From an uncultured Pelagibacteraceae bacterium (GTDB taxonomy: Bacteria; Pseudomonadota; Alphaproteobacteria; Pelagibacterales; Pelagibacteraceae), in assembly GCA_902620465.1 (NCBI GenBank), contig CACNIF010000001.1, forward strand, positions 62,001-126,000: a stretch of DNA of 64,000 bases, in the 5' to 3' direction. Positions within the stretch are counted from its first letter, which is position 1; every line of letters begins with the position of its first letter. Below the pieces are notes generated by a model that worked only from the letters and a program-made list of their open reading frames with translations, ran no database searches and had not been told where the DNA came from. The position numbers and the translations under genes were made by a program. This document shows positions 51,956 through 61,498 of this stretch, piece by piece.

Positions 51956-52086
51956 TGAAAAAAGAAAATCTTCCATCTAAAATCTGTATTGTTTGTAAGA
52001 GACCTTTCAATTGGCGTAGAAAATGGAAGCTAAATTGGGAAAGAGTTAAGTATTGCTCAAAAAGATGTTCTAGCAAAAAAATATGA
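51955..52086 (+). CDS. DUF2256-like 43-aa zinc-ribbon protein (GTG start), absent from the ORF track
   Basis: Translates MKKENLPSKICIVCKRPFNWRRKWKLNWERVKYCSKRCSSKKI; two CxxC/CxxxC pairs; overlaps the upstream stop (TAGTG) and downstream start (ATGA). Confidence 0.9.
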   Translation: MKKENLPSKICIVCKRPFNWRRKWKLNWERVKYCSKRCSSKKI

Positions 52087-52616
52087 ACTTAGAAAAATAC
52101 AAATGGAAAAGTAGAATTTTACTTGTTTCTACAACAAGTTATAAGGATAGAATTTATCTAGAGGCAAAAAAAATATATCAAGATAAAATAAAAGATTTTC
52201 ATAAAAGATTTGTAAAATTAATTTGTAAAATTAATAAGCAGGAAAAATCATCAATAGATTTAATTGGTTTTGATGGCAAATCTAAAAAAAAGATGAATAA
52301 ACTTAATCATAAAACAATTTTTAAAATTATAGACAAAATGCCATTAAGTAAAAAATCTAAACCTATAAATTTATCGCTGTATTCAGATTATAATCCTAAA
52401 ACTACTACTCATGGGCTAGGGTTCAAAAACAAAGAAAAAGCTCTTTACACAATTAGAGCTATTAAAAATCGTTCAATTAAGTATCAGGTAAATGTTATTG
52501 CAACCATGCTCGGTAGAGCAAAGAACCATCCTAACAAAACTAGGGATATGGAGGATGCTATAAAAATATTTGGTGAATGGATGAAAAAGTATAAAAGTAA
52601 AAAAAATGAAAATTAG
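52083..52616 (+). CDS. Conserved protein of the photolyase cassette (DUF4174-like N-terminus, tentative)
   Basis: YKWKSRILLVSTTSYKDRIYLEAK; C-terminal LYTIRAIKNRSIKYQVNVIATMLGRAKNHPNKTRDMEDAIKIFGEWM; translationally coupled to the DUF2256 ORF. Confidence 0.6.
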   Translation: MNLEKYKWKSRILLVSTTSYKDRIYLEAKKIYQDKIKDFHKRFVKLICKINKQEKSSIDLIGFDGKSKKKMNKLNHKTIFKIIDKMPLSKKSKPINLSLYSDYNPKTTTHGLGFKNKEKALYTIRAIKNRSIKYQVNVIATMLGRAKNHPNKTRDMEDAIKIFGEWMKKYKSKKNEN

Positions 52617-54048
52617 ATTAATTAATTTTTTAAAGAAATTAGTAGTTTTGTTTTTTCTATTAATCCCAAATAATCTGAATGCTGATTTTTTTGAAGATAT
52701 AACAAGCCAAATAGTTGAGAATCCTAAAAGACTTAGTTATGGAGTTTCCGTCACCGATGTAAATCAAGATGGAAAATTTGATTTTATAGTTACTGGATTT
52801 GGTTATCTGAATTTAGCTTTATCATATGAGAATGGAAAACTGATTAATATTGTAAATCAAAAAAAATTTTCTGATGAATTTAGAAGAACAATTGGTGTTG
52901 CTGCATGCGATATAGATAGAGACGGTTATGAGGAAATATATTTTCTCAACACCGACACATATAGTGGAACAAAAAAATATTCAGATAGATTGATAGATTT
53001 AGAGAAGGGTAATTTTATTGATTTATTTGAAATTGAGAAAAATCAAAAAGATCTCAATTTAACTGCTGGGAGGTCAGTTGTTTGTGTTGATAGAAAAGGA
53101 GATGGCAATTATGGTGTATATGTTGCTAACTACGGAGGACCCACAAGATATTACGAATATAATGACGACATAATAGTCGATAAATCTGTTCAATTGAATC
53201 TGGCGAAAGTTACAGGTGGACGTGCTGTCGTGGCTGGACACATCATTTCTGATAAAATTGATATATTTGCAGCCAATGAGAGAGGAGCAAATTTTTTATA
53301 CAAAAATGAAGAGGGTAAATTTTTAGATGTCGCATACGAATATAGAGTTCAAGACGTCCTTCAAAATGGGAGAGGTACAGCTTTGTCAGATATTTATTAC
53401 CGAGGAAGACTTGATATTTTAAATGGAAATTGGGGAGGATTTCACAGAGCATATGTACTTAAAAATGATATTTTTGAGGATATAGCAAAGCCACCTTTTG
53501 ATGAGCCGTCAAGAATAAGAACTGTTATTTCAGCTGATTTAGATAATGATGGTTATGATGAAATATTCTTGAATAATATTGGTGAACCCAACAAACTTTT
53601 TAAAATTTTAGAGAATGGTTTGGTAAAACAAATACCTCTCGATATTGGTTTAGAACCAAATGGATATGGAACTGGAGCAGCAGTTGCTGACATAGATAAC
53701 GATGGCATATTAGAATTGTTAGTTTCCCACGGAGAAAGCAGAGATCAGCCATTGTCTTTGTATAAAGCAAAGGTAAATCCTGAACACAAATATTTAAGGA
53801 TTAGACCGCTAAATAAATATGGGGCACCCGCAAGAGGAGCAACAGTAACATTGATTTCAAATTTAAGAAAACATTCAAAAACAATTGACTCTGGTTCAGG
53901 GTATCTATGCCAAATGGAACCAGTAGCTCATTATGGTATTAGAAAAAATGAAAAGAATATAAAAATAGAGGTTAGATGGACAAATGGAAAAACTAAAATA
54001 ATCTCGGTAAAAAATCTAAACCAAACAATTACTTTAAAACAAAAATAA
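52606..54048 (+). CDS. Secreted FG-GAP/VCBS-repeat protein with ASPIC/UnbV-like C-terminus
   Basis: Signal peptide; repeats DVNQDGKFDFIVTG, DLDNDGYDEIFLNN, DIDNDGILELLVSHG; PARGATVTLI...VRWTNGKTKII. Confidence 0.88.
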   Translation: MKIRLINFLKKLVVLFFLLIPNNLNADFFEDITSQIVENPKRLSYGVSVTDVNQDGKFDFIVTGFGYLNLALSYENGKLINIVNQKKFSDEFRRTIGVAACDIDRDGYEEIYFLNTDTYSGTKKYSDRLIDLEKGNFIDLFEIEKNQKDLNLTAGRSVVCVDRKGDGNYGVYVANYGGPTRYYEYNDDIIVDKSVQLNLAKVTGGRAVVAGHIISDKIDIFAANERGANFLYKNEEGKFLDVAYEYRVQDVLQNGRGTALSDIYYRGRLDILNGNWGGFHRAYVLKNDIFEDIAKPPFDEPSRIRTVISADLDNDGYDEIFLNNIGEPNKLFKILENGLVKQIPLDIGLEPNGYGTGAAVADIDNDGILELLVSHGESRDQPLSLYKAKVNPEHKYLRIRPLNKYGAPARGATVTLISNLRKHSKTIDSGSGYLCQMEPVAHYGIRKNEKNIKIEVRWTNGKTKIISVKNLNQTITLKQK

Positions 54049-54522
54049 CTAGTTTAAGGGTTGAAGAACTCTATTTATAAAATGGATTATACCATTAGAA
54101 GTTTCAATATCAGCAGTTACAACTTCAGCTTCATTTATATAAACTATACCATTAACTTTTTTTATAGTTATTTCCTCACCATTAATTGCTTTGAGTTTAA
54201 TTTCACCTGCAACTTCTGAAGAAGGAATTTTTTTTGAAAAAACGTGTCGTCCTAAAATATTTACAAGTTTATCTTTGTTTTCCTCTCTCAACAGACCATA
54301 ATATGTTTGTGCACTAATTGCTGCAAATGCGTCGTCTAAAGGTGCAAAAACAGTAAATGGTCCTTCACCTTTTAAATTTTCACTTAATCCTGATTTCATT
54401 AAGGTTTCGTTTAATTTTGTAAATTTACCGGTTTCGTTTAATTTATCAATTACATTTCCAAATGTTATCGATGGGATAATCATCATGGTAAGTGTTAAAA
54501 ATATTATTTGGAATTTTTTCAT
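54049..54522 (-). CDS. Fasciclin (FAS1) domain secreted protein
   Basis: GPFTVFAPLDDAFAAI; NGIIHFINRVLQP. Confidence 0.95.
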   Translation of the reverse strand: MKKFQIIFLTLTMMIIPSITFGNVIDKLNETGKFTKLNETLMKSGLSENLKGEGPFTVFAPLDDAFAAISAQTYYGLLREENKDKLVNILGRHVFSKKIPSSEVAGEIKLKAINGEEITIKKVNGIVYINEAEVVTADIETSNGIIHFINRVLQPLN

Positions 54523-54605
54523 TGGACTTTAATAACTTTAAATTTATAATTTGAAAGTAAATTAAGTGCGACAAATAATAAAAATTTTTTAAATTAATTA
54601 AATCT

Positions 54606-55307
54606 ATGAATTTTTCAAAAGCTATCTTTAGATTTGTAATTATTTCTATCTTTACTTTATCTTTTTCCAATATTTCAAATTCAGTGGAAAAAAATTATTA
54701 TAAAGATTTAATAACAGATTGGTCTAGAATTTTTCCTGACAGCAACAGAAATGCTGCTGGTCCAAAATTCTTCAAATATATAATTGATAAAGACATAAAT
54801 TATGAAGATTTCATTGAATATAACAAACTTTATTGTGCTGTTTCTGGTTCTTTGATTGATCCCAATAGTGACCCTGATTTTTTATTTATCAGTGAGAGAG
54901 GAACTAAAAATAAAATTTGTGGTAATTACTATAAATGTTGTATTCCGTGTTCTTGTGACATTATGAAATATTCTGAAGTCGAAAGGATGAAATATAAATT
55001 TACAGACGGCATCAAGGAGTTTTTTGTTTTTACAATTAAAAATCCCTGCAACAAAGAAGATTTTCCAAATAGGGTTAATAAAGATTATTTTTGTGTTGGA
55101 GAGAAAATAAATAACAAACAAGTTTATGATTTAAATGGCCGAATAGTAATTGGTTTATTGCATAACGGTAAAAGCTGCAGAAAAGATGAGATAGATTTTG
55201 TAAAAAGTCATCAGATAACTGGTAGATTTTGTGAATTTAGAAATAATACACCCATAGAGAATTTAGAGGCAGGCATGGGTGATATTTTTATTAAACTTGC
55301 GAGATAA
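54606..55307 (+). CDS. Secreted cysteine-rich conserved hypothetical protein
   Basis: N-terminal signal peptide, ten cysteines including CGNYYKCCIPCSC. Confidence 0.75.
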   Translation: MNFSKAIFRFVIISIFTLSFSNISNSVEKNYYKDLITDWSRIFPDSNRNAAGPKFFKYIIDKDINYEDFIEYNKLYCAVSGSLIDPNSDPDFLFISERGTKNKICGNYYKCCIPCSCDIMKYSEVERMKYKFTDGIKEFFVFTIKNPCNKEDFPNRVNKDYFCVGEKINNKQVYDLNGRIVIGLLHNGKSCRKDEIDFVKSHQITGRFCEFRNNTPIENLEAGMGDIFIKLAR

Positions 55308-55312
55308 AAATT

Positions 55313-55534
55313 ATGGATAATAAGATTTTTGAATGGGCAGGAGTTATAACAGCAATATTATATTCATTATTCGTAGCTATGAATATTGGTATTGAATTTT
55401 TTGGTTTTTGCTTATTACTTTTATCTGCAATTTTAATAGGAATTTGGGCGTATAGAGGTGGTCATAGAGGAATATTATTTTTACAATTTTTTTACGCAAC
55501 GGCAGGAATTATTGGAATGTTTAGGTGGTTTTAA
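55313..55534 (+). CDS. Small membrane protein, hypothetical
   Basis: Hydrophobic ORF, ATG 5 nt past the upstream stop. Confidence 0.7.
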   Translation: MDNKIFEWAGVITAILYSLFVAMNIGIEFFGFCLLLLSAILIGIWAYRGGHRGILFLQFFYATAGIIGMFRWF

Positions 55535-56670
55535 TTGAAAGTTGAAATTATTTTTGGAATATAATTTTTAAAATTAAAAAAACCTTTGTTGCAATATTGC
55601 CAAGAATACTGATCAAGTTTTCTATATAAAAAAGTTATTTTTGAGCTATTTAAATTTAAATAATCTAAATTTTCACCAACAGAGGGATATAAACCATAAC
55701 AGTTTTGAATATCTTTTATTTTACTTATATTGACTACCTCATAATCAATAGACTTGGCTTTTAACCTTTGTTCTTGGTCTTCAATTAAAAGGGATTTAAA
55801 TCTTACAACTTTTTCACTCAGCTTAATAGATCTATTATTATTTTCATTTGAAATTAAATAAATTTTTTTAAATTTGTAATTTTGAAAATCAGTAATTTCA
55901 AAAGAGAGATTGTTATCAAAAATTAGTAGACTTTTATCTTCAATATTTTGAGGATTACTAAAATCTTGTTTTATTATTGAGTAAGTTTTTTCAGATACTT
56001 TTGGAGGAGCCTTTTCATTTAACTTAATATTATTGAATCTGTTAGTAGTGAATTTTTTAATGTTCCATTCGCTCGCCAAATAATGTTTTCCTTGTGTTTG
56101 GACTCCAGCAACCCATCTCCATCCAAGAGTATTGGACGCAGCATCGCCGTCATATAGATGTTGCATAAAAAATTCTGCACCTAATTGCCAAGGTAATTCT
56201 AGAGTAAAAATCCAAATACTGGCGAACCACATCCTTGTATGATTGTGTAAATAATTATTTTCTTTTAGTTCGATTACCCATTGATTAAAGCAATCTATCT
56301 TTGTTTTTCCTTCAATTGCATTTTTATAATTTTGATTATTTTTTAAATTCTCCTTAATTTTAATTAATTCTGTTAAATAATCTGACCAAACATTTGGTCT
56401 TAATTCTAGCCAGCCCTTCCAATATGTGCGCCATAATACTTCTTGTATAAATTTTTCATTTTTTGAAAAAGAAAATTTACCTAGAGATTTTTTAATGATC
56501 TCTTGTTCATTAACGATTCCATGAGTAATATATGGTGACAAACAAGAAACATTTGATCTTTTATCTGGACCAAAATCAAAATTTCTAAGCTTTGAATATT
56601 CTGCAAGATTGTTTTCAACAAAACTTTCTAATCGATCTAAGGCCTTAGCCCTTGAGGGTTCAAAATTCAT
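55531..56670 (-). CDS. Photolyase-like protein with N-terminal FAD-binding domain
   Basis: HNHTRMWFASIWIFTLELPWQLGAEFFMQHLYDGDAASNTLGWRWVAGVQTQGKHYLAS is FAD_binding_7-like; no N-terminal antenna domain. Confidence 0.88.
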   Translation of the reverse strand: MNFEPSRAKALDRLESFVENNLAEYSKLRNFDFGPDKRSNVSCLSPYITHGIVNEQEIIKKSLGKFSFSKNEKFIQEVLWRTYWKGWLELRPNVWSDYLTELIKIKENLKNNQNYKNAIEGKTKIDCFNQWVIELKENNYLHNHTRMWFASIWIFTLELPWQLGAEFFMQHLYDGDAASNTLGWRWVAGVQTQGKHYLASEWNIKKFTTNRFNNIKLNEKAPPKVSEKTYSIIKQDFSNPQNIEDKSLLIFDNNLSFEITDFQNYKFKKIYLISNENNNRSIKLSEKVVRFKSLLIEDQEQRLKAKSIDYEVVNISKIKDIQNCYGLYPSVGENLDYLNLNSSKITFLYRKLDQYSWQYCNKGFFNFKNYIPKIISTFN

Positions 56671-56676
56671 TTAAAA

Positions 56677-57057
56677 CTATTTAGATTTTTTTTTCTTAAG
56701 ACCTAATTTATCACTATGTCTTAATCTCAAGATTACAATAGCACCAGCAATTAAAACTATTGCAACTGCCTCATAAACTAATGCAGTAGGGTCCATTTCT
56801 TTACCTTGAAGAATAATAAATCGAGCAAGTGCAGTAATTGCTATTAGTAGTGGTAATGTAATACTGATTGATTGCTGGTTCCAAAAAACTCTAACCATTG
56901 CAAGAACTTCCAAATAAAGAAACATTAATAACAAGTCAGCTAATGTTACAGACATGTTTTGATACATTTTATAAATTTCAATACCTACAGCAATTACTGT
57001 GCTTATTAAAATAATGCACATTAGTATAAGTTGTAGATTCTTAGCTATTTTTTCCAT
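56677..57057 (-). CDS. PsiE-like (phosphate-starvation-inducible E) membrane protein
   Basis: Four TMs, LLLMFLYLEVLAMVRVFWNQQSISITLPLLIAITALARFII. Confidence 0.82.
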   Translation of the reverse strand: MEKIAKNLQLILMCIILISTVIAVGIEIYKMYQNMSVTLADLLLMFLYLEVLAMVRVFWNQQSISITLPLLIAITALARFIILQGKEMDPTALVYEAVAIVLIAGAIVILRLRHSDKLGLKKKKSK

Positions 57058-57509
57058 TATTTGTCCTTACTAAATGGCAACCATTTTTCAAACACTGATT
57101 TTGATGGACCATCATATGGAATAGTATAAGAGTTAGTATTTGTTAAAACTTCAATACCCTTAGAAAAAACAAAAATAAACACTATAACAAATACAATAAC
57201 CATAATTTTAAATGGATCAAAATTTTTTGTTTGAAAGACGCTGGTCGATTTTTCCTCAGCTTTATGGAACTGTTTGAATGTCATATAGACTGCAAATATA
57301 AGACCGATATGTGCCAAGTATGTTCCAGCCCAGCCAAAAGCAAAAGTCGTATATGAAAATACATACAAACTAAATACAGTCGTCCATATAAAACTCAGAA
57401 CTAATAATATTTGTAATCTAACAGCTTTAGGTAATGATCTTAAATCGTTTTTACTATCATCAAATAATATATTAGCCGAGTCTTGCATCCATTTTTTTAA
57501 ATTGTCCAT
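57057..57509 (-). CDS. Hypothetical membrane protein
   Basis: Three TM segments, start/stop overlap with the psiE-like gene. Confidence 0.7.
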   Translation of the reverse strand: MDNLKKWMQDSANILFDDSKNDLRSLPKAVRLQILLVLSFIWTTVFSLYVFSYTTFAFGWAGTYLAHIGLIFAVYMTFKQFHKAEEKSTSVFQTKNFDPFKIMVIVFVIVFIFVFSKGIEVLTNTNSYTIPYDGPSKSVFEKWLPFSKDK

Positions 57510-57534
57510 GAAACTAAGTTATGTTTTTTTTCAG

Positions 57535-57561
57535 AATTGACAATGTAAAAAATTGTCAATT
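57535..57561. repeat. Intergenic hairpin between argG 3' end and the membrane-protein gene start
   Basis: 10-bp perfect inverted repeat AATTGACAAT/ATTGTCAATT with 7-nt loop; T-run follows on the plus strand only. Confidence 0.75.
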
Positions 57562-57570
57562 TTTCTTGAG

Positions 57571-58755
57571 TTATCTTAATTTTTTTTTATGGAAATTTAT
57601 AAATTTTTCAACGTTAAATTTATTGAAGGATTTATTTTCCTCAAATGAAACCTTTTTCATTGAATATGCTTTACTTTTTGTAATTCTTGATTGAATAATA
57701 ATATTTCCTTTATAAAGCTTAAGTTTTACAGCTCCATTTACTTTATTTCTTTTGAGATCAACAATTTTTTGAAGTTTAAACCTCTCTTTAGAAAACCAAT
57801 ATCCATTGTAAATTAATTCTGCATATCTAGACATTATGGAATCTTTTTTATGCATTGTGTTTTTGTCTAATGTTACAGACTCTATAGCTCTATGTGCATG
57901 AATAAGAAGTGTACCACCAGGTGTTTCATAAACTCCTCTAGATTTTATACCAAGAAATCTATTTTCAACTAAATCAACTCTTCCGATACCGTTTTTACCA
58001 GCTATTAAATTAAGTTTTGTTAAAATTTTCTCAGGATTATATTTTTTTCCATTAATACCAACTGGGTCTCCATTTTTAAAATTTATGGATATGAATGTAG
58101 GTTTATTAGGAGCTTTCTCTGCAGAAACCGTTCTTTGAAAAATAATTTCTGGGGCAGAATTTTTAGGATTTTCTAAAACTTTTCCCTCGGTAGAGGTATG
58201 AAACAAGTTATCATCAACAGAAAAAGGTGTGGAACCTGCTTTATCTTTAGGTATCGGTATTTTGTATTTTTTTGCATATTTAATAAGATCTGTTCTAGAT
58301 CTTAAATTCCAAATTCTCCAGGGTGCTATTATCTTAATCTTTGGACCAAAATAATGATATCCAAGCTCAAATCTGACTTGATCATTTCCTTTACCAGTGG
58401 CTCCATGAGATACTGCATAAGCTTTATATTTTTTTGCAATTCTTATTTGATCTTTTGCTATTAAAGGTCTTGCAATTGAGGTACCCAATAAATATACGCC
58501 CTCATAAATCGCGTGACCTCTGATCATCGGAAAAACATAATCTTTAACAAAAATATTTTTTAAGTCTTTTATTATAATATTTTTTACCCCAAATTTTTTT
58601 GCATTTTTGATTATCTTTTTTTTATCTATCTTTTGACCAATATCAGCTGTGTAACAGATTACTTCGGCATTGTAATTTTCTTGAAGCCATTTAAGTATTA
58701 TGGAGGTATCTAGTCCTCCAGAATAAGCTAATACAATTCTTCTCTTTTGTGTCAT
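57571..58755 (-). CDS. argG: Argininosuccinate synthase
   Basis: IVLAYSGGLDTSIILKWLQENY, SHGATGKGNDQVRFEL. Confidence 0.98.
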   Translation of the reverse strand: MTQKRRIVLAYSGGLDTSIILKWLQENYNAEVICYTADIGQKIDKKKIIKNAKKFGVKNIIIKDLKNIFVKDYVFPMIRGHAIYEGVYLLGTSIARPLIAKDQIRIAKKYKAYAVSHGATGKGNDQVRFELGYHYFGPKIKIIAPWRIWNLRSRTDLIKYAKKYKIPIPKDKAGSTPFSVDDNLFHTSTEGKVLENPKNSAPEIIFQRTVSAEKAPNKPTFISINFKNGDPVGINGKKYNPEKILTKLNLIAGKNGIGRVDLVENRFLGIKSRGVYETPGGTLLIHAHRAIESVTLDKNTMHKKDSIMSRYAELIYNGYWFSKERFKLQKIVDLKRNKVNGAVKLKLYKGNIIIQSRITKSKAYSMKKVSFEENKSFNKFNVEKFINFHKKKLR

Positions 58756-58758
58756 TAA

Positions 58759-59271
58759 CTAACTACAAGCTTTTTTCGCTGTGTTATAAGCTTTAGTGAA
58801 ACCTAATAATGAATAATGATCAATTGTTTGAGAACCTTTTTCGTTATAACCAGTAACCATAATTCTAGAACCTTTTTTCATAACCCTAACCATTATTTTT
58901 TCTTTTTTATTACTGGTCATCCAAGCAAAACCTTGTTGTTTGATATCAAATTTAAATTTGTTATTTCCAGATTTTGCAAGAACAGTATTATTTTTATTAA
59001 ATTCATATCCAGCTGTAGTGCTTATTTCATTAGTAATTTTTTCATCTGGTCTGAATGTCACAAACAGCCTTGCATCTCTTTTACTTGTTTTTGGAGATTG
59101 TAAAATTGGTGAGGATTGAGCAAAACAAACTTTACCCGATTTTTCTGCTAGCACTATGGTTTCCCAATCTTTATATTTTCCAATTTTTTTAAGATCTTCA
59201 GCTAGGGTTTTTGTAATTGAAAAAAAAATAAAAAATAAAGACAATAATAAAGTTTTTTTAATTATGGGCAT
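58759..59271 (-). CDS. Invasion-associated locus B (IalB) family protein
   Basis: Signal peptide; GKYKDWETIVLAEKSGKVCFAQSSPILQSPK; FTKAYNTAKKAC. Confidence 0.88.
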   Translation of the reverse strand: MPIIKKTLLLSLFFIFFSITKTLAEDLKKIGKYKDWETIVLAEKSGKVCFAQSSPILQSPKTSKRDARLFVTFRPDEKITNEISTTAGYEFNKNNTVLAKSGNNKFKFDIKQQGFAWMTSNKKEKIMVRVMKKGSRIMVTGYNEKGSQTIDHYSLLGFTKAYNTAKKACS

Positions 59272-60302
59272 GGGTTTGGGTATTTTTTTTGAATATTATT
59301 AATTTCATTTAGTATTTCACTTGATAGAGTTACATTTACACTTTCTATATTTGTTTTCAACTGTTCCATTGTCGTTGCTCCAATAATTACACTTGTTACA
59401 AAAGGCTGAATCTCACAAAATTTTAAAGACATTTGGGTAAAATCAACGTTAAATTTTTTTGATATTTTATAATATTCCTCAATTGCGTTTTGACCATTTT
59501 CGTTTTTATATCTTGTAAAATCTTTAAATAGTTTCATTCTTGATTTTTCAGGCAAATTATTATTCCTATATTTTCCCGTTAAGTAACCAAATGCTAGTGG
59601 TGAATAGGCTAACAATCCACTTTTCTCTCTTACTGAAATTTCTGCTAATCCAACTTCATAAGATCTATTGAGTAAATTATAAGGGTTTTGAACAGACATC
59701 ATTTTAGGAAGATTTTTTAACTTAGAGATTTCAAGAAATTTTGACAAACCCCATGCTGTCTCGTTAGATAAACCTACATATCTAATTTTTCCCTGCTTAA
59801 TAAAATTTTCTAGACTTTCAAGTATTTCCTCAAATGGTGTCCAGTCATTATCGTTTTCATCGTGCTCGTAACCGTGTTTTCCAAAAAAATTAGTATTTCT
59901 CTCAGGCCAATGAAGTTGATATAAATCTATGTAATCTGTTTTTAACCTTTTAAGGCTTTCTTCTAAAGCATCTGAAATTTTCTTTTTTCCAAAATTATTT
60001 CCACCACCCCGAATATATTTATTTGAGGTATTTCCACAGACTTTTGTAGCAATTACAACTTTGTCTCTTTTATTTGTTTTTTTAAACCAGTTTCCAATTA
60101 TTCTCTCTGTTTCACCATAAGTTTCTTTTCTCATGGGAATTGAATAAATTTCTGCTGTATCCCAAAAGTTTACTCCATGATCTAATGCCCAGTCCATTTG
60201 CTCGAAACCTTCTTCTTCCGTATTTTGTTCTCCCCAGGTCATTGTACCGAGACAAATTGTACTAACGTCAAGATCAGTATTACCTAATTTTTTGTAATTC
60301 AT
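59262..60302 (-). CDS. Aldo/keto reductase (Tas-like)
   Basis: MNYKKLGNTDLDVSTICLGTMTWGEQNTEEEGFEQMDWALDHGVNFWDTAEIYSIP. Confidence 0.95.
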   Translation of the reverse strand: MNYKKLGNTDLDVSTICLGTMTWGEQNTEEEGFEQMDWALDHGVNFWDTAEIYSIPMRKETYGETERIIGNWFKKTNKRDKVVIATKVCGNTSNKYIRGGGNNFGKKKISDALEESLKRLKTDYIDLYQLHWPERNTNFFGKHGYEHDENDNDWTPFEEILESLENFIKQGKIRYVGLSNETAWGLSKFLEISKLKNLPKMMSVQNPYNLLNRSYEVGLAEISVREKSGLLAYSPLAFGYLTGKYRNNNLPEKSRMKLFKDFTRYKNENGQNAIEEYYKISKKFNVDFTQMSLKFCEIQPFVTSVIIGATTMEQLKTNIESVNVTLSSEILNEINNIQKKYPNPCP

Positions 60303-60383
60303 TGTGGTTTTAAAGTGTTAATATTTATTAATCTTTTAAGGTATCTTGAATAATTAGTAAAAGACTATATATCTATAGCAATT

Positions 60384-61148
60384 ATGGAATTTGATAAAAA
60401 AGGAATTTTAGCAAGAGCAAAAGCTGCAGCTCAAGAAACAACTGCGGTTATGGATGAAGGCTTAAGAGCCTACATGCTAAAAGTTTACAATTATATGGCA
60501 ACCGGTGTTCTTTTAACTGGAATTGTAGCTTTATTATCCTTTAAGATGTCGGTAGTAACTGATGCAGGTGGGTCTATTGTTGCATTAACGAGTTTTGGTT
60601 CAGCAATTTATATGTCCGGATTGAAATGGGTTGTAATGTTAGCTCCATTAGCAATTGTGTTTTACATGAGTTTTGGCATAAATAAAATGAGTGCTGGAAA
60701 AGCACAAACTACTTTTTGGGTTTTTGCTGCGTTAATGGGATTATCTCTTTCCTCTATACTATTAGTGTATACTGGTTTAAGTGTAACTAGAGTTTTCTTT
60801 ATATCTTCAGCAACTTTCGGTGCGATGAGCATTTATGGATATACAACTAAAAGAGACTTAACGAAATTGGGCTCTTTCTTGATGATGGGATTAATTGGAA
60901 TTATCATTGCTTCGTTGGTAAATATTTTCATGAAATCATCTATGATGTATTTTGTTATTTCAATTTTAGGTGTGCTTATATTTGTTGGATTAACCGCTTA
61001 TGATACACAAAAAATAAAAAATATTTATGTAGCTAGTGATACTGGTGAATTAATGGGTAAAAAGGCTGTAATGGGTGCTTTAACCTTGTATCTTGATTTC
61101 ATAAATCTATTTATCATGCTCCTTAGACTTTTTGGTCAAAGAAGATAA
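60384..61148 (+). CDS. Bax inhibitor-1/YccA family membrane protein
   Basis: Seven TMs; LTAYDTQKIKNIY; ALTLYLDFINLFIMLLRLFGQRR. Confidence 0.95.
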   Translation: MEFDKKGILARAKAAAQETTAVMDEGLRAYMLKVYNYMATGVLLTGIVALLSFKMSVVTDAGGSIVALTSFGSAIYMSGLKWVVMLAPLAIVFYMSFGINKMSAGKAQTTFWVFAALMGLSLSSILLVYTGLSVTRVFFISSATFGAMSIYGYTTKRDLTKLGSFLMMGLIGIIIASLVNIFMKSSMMYFVISILGVLIFVGLTAYDTQKIKNIYVASDTGELMGKKAVMGALTLYLDFINLFIMLLRLFGQRR

Positions 61149-61150
61149 CG

Positions 61151-61498
61151 TTAATCTGAAAGTTTTTTCCAGTTAGTATTTTTAAGCAAATTACTTAAAT
61201 TGTCAGAATTTTTCAAAATCTTGCCATTTGTATCAGTAATTAAATATTTTAAATTTTTGTTTTTTGGTTTAAAATTTTTACAGATTTTATATAGAGCGTT
61301 TTCAGCAGCATTTTTAAAAACACTAAACCCAACTTGTCTACTGGAAATATTTAATCCATAATCTTTCCAAGATCCTTCAGAAACCATTTTAGCATATAAA
61401 TCCAGAATTATTTTAAGCTCGTTTTTTTCAAAAAAATATTTTTCATCGATGCTTTTATTGTGTGTATTATTTATGATTAATCGTAAGTTGTTATTCAT
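61151..61498 (-). CDS. DUF2794 family protein
   Basis: FEKNELKIILDLYAKMVSEGSWKDYGLNISSRQVGFSVFKNAAENALYKI. Confidence 0.85.
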   Translation of the reverse strand: MNNNLRLIINNTHNKSIDEKYFFEKNELKIILDLYAKMVSEGSWKDYGLNISSRQVGFSVFKNAAENALYKICKNFKPKNKNLKYLITDTNGKILKNSDNLSNLLKNTNWKKLSD

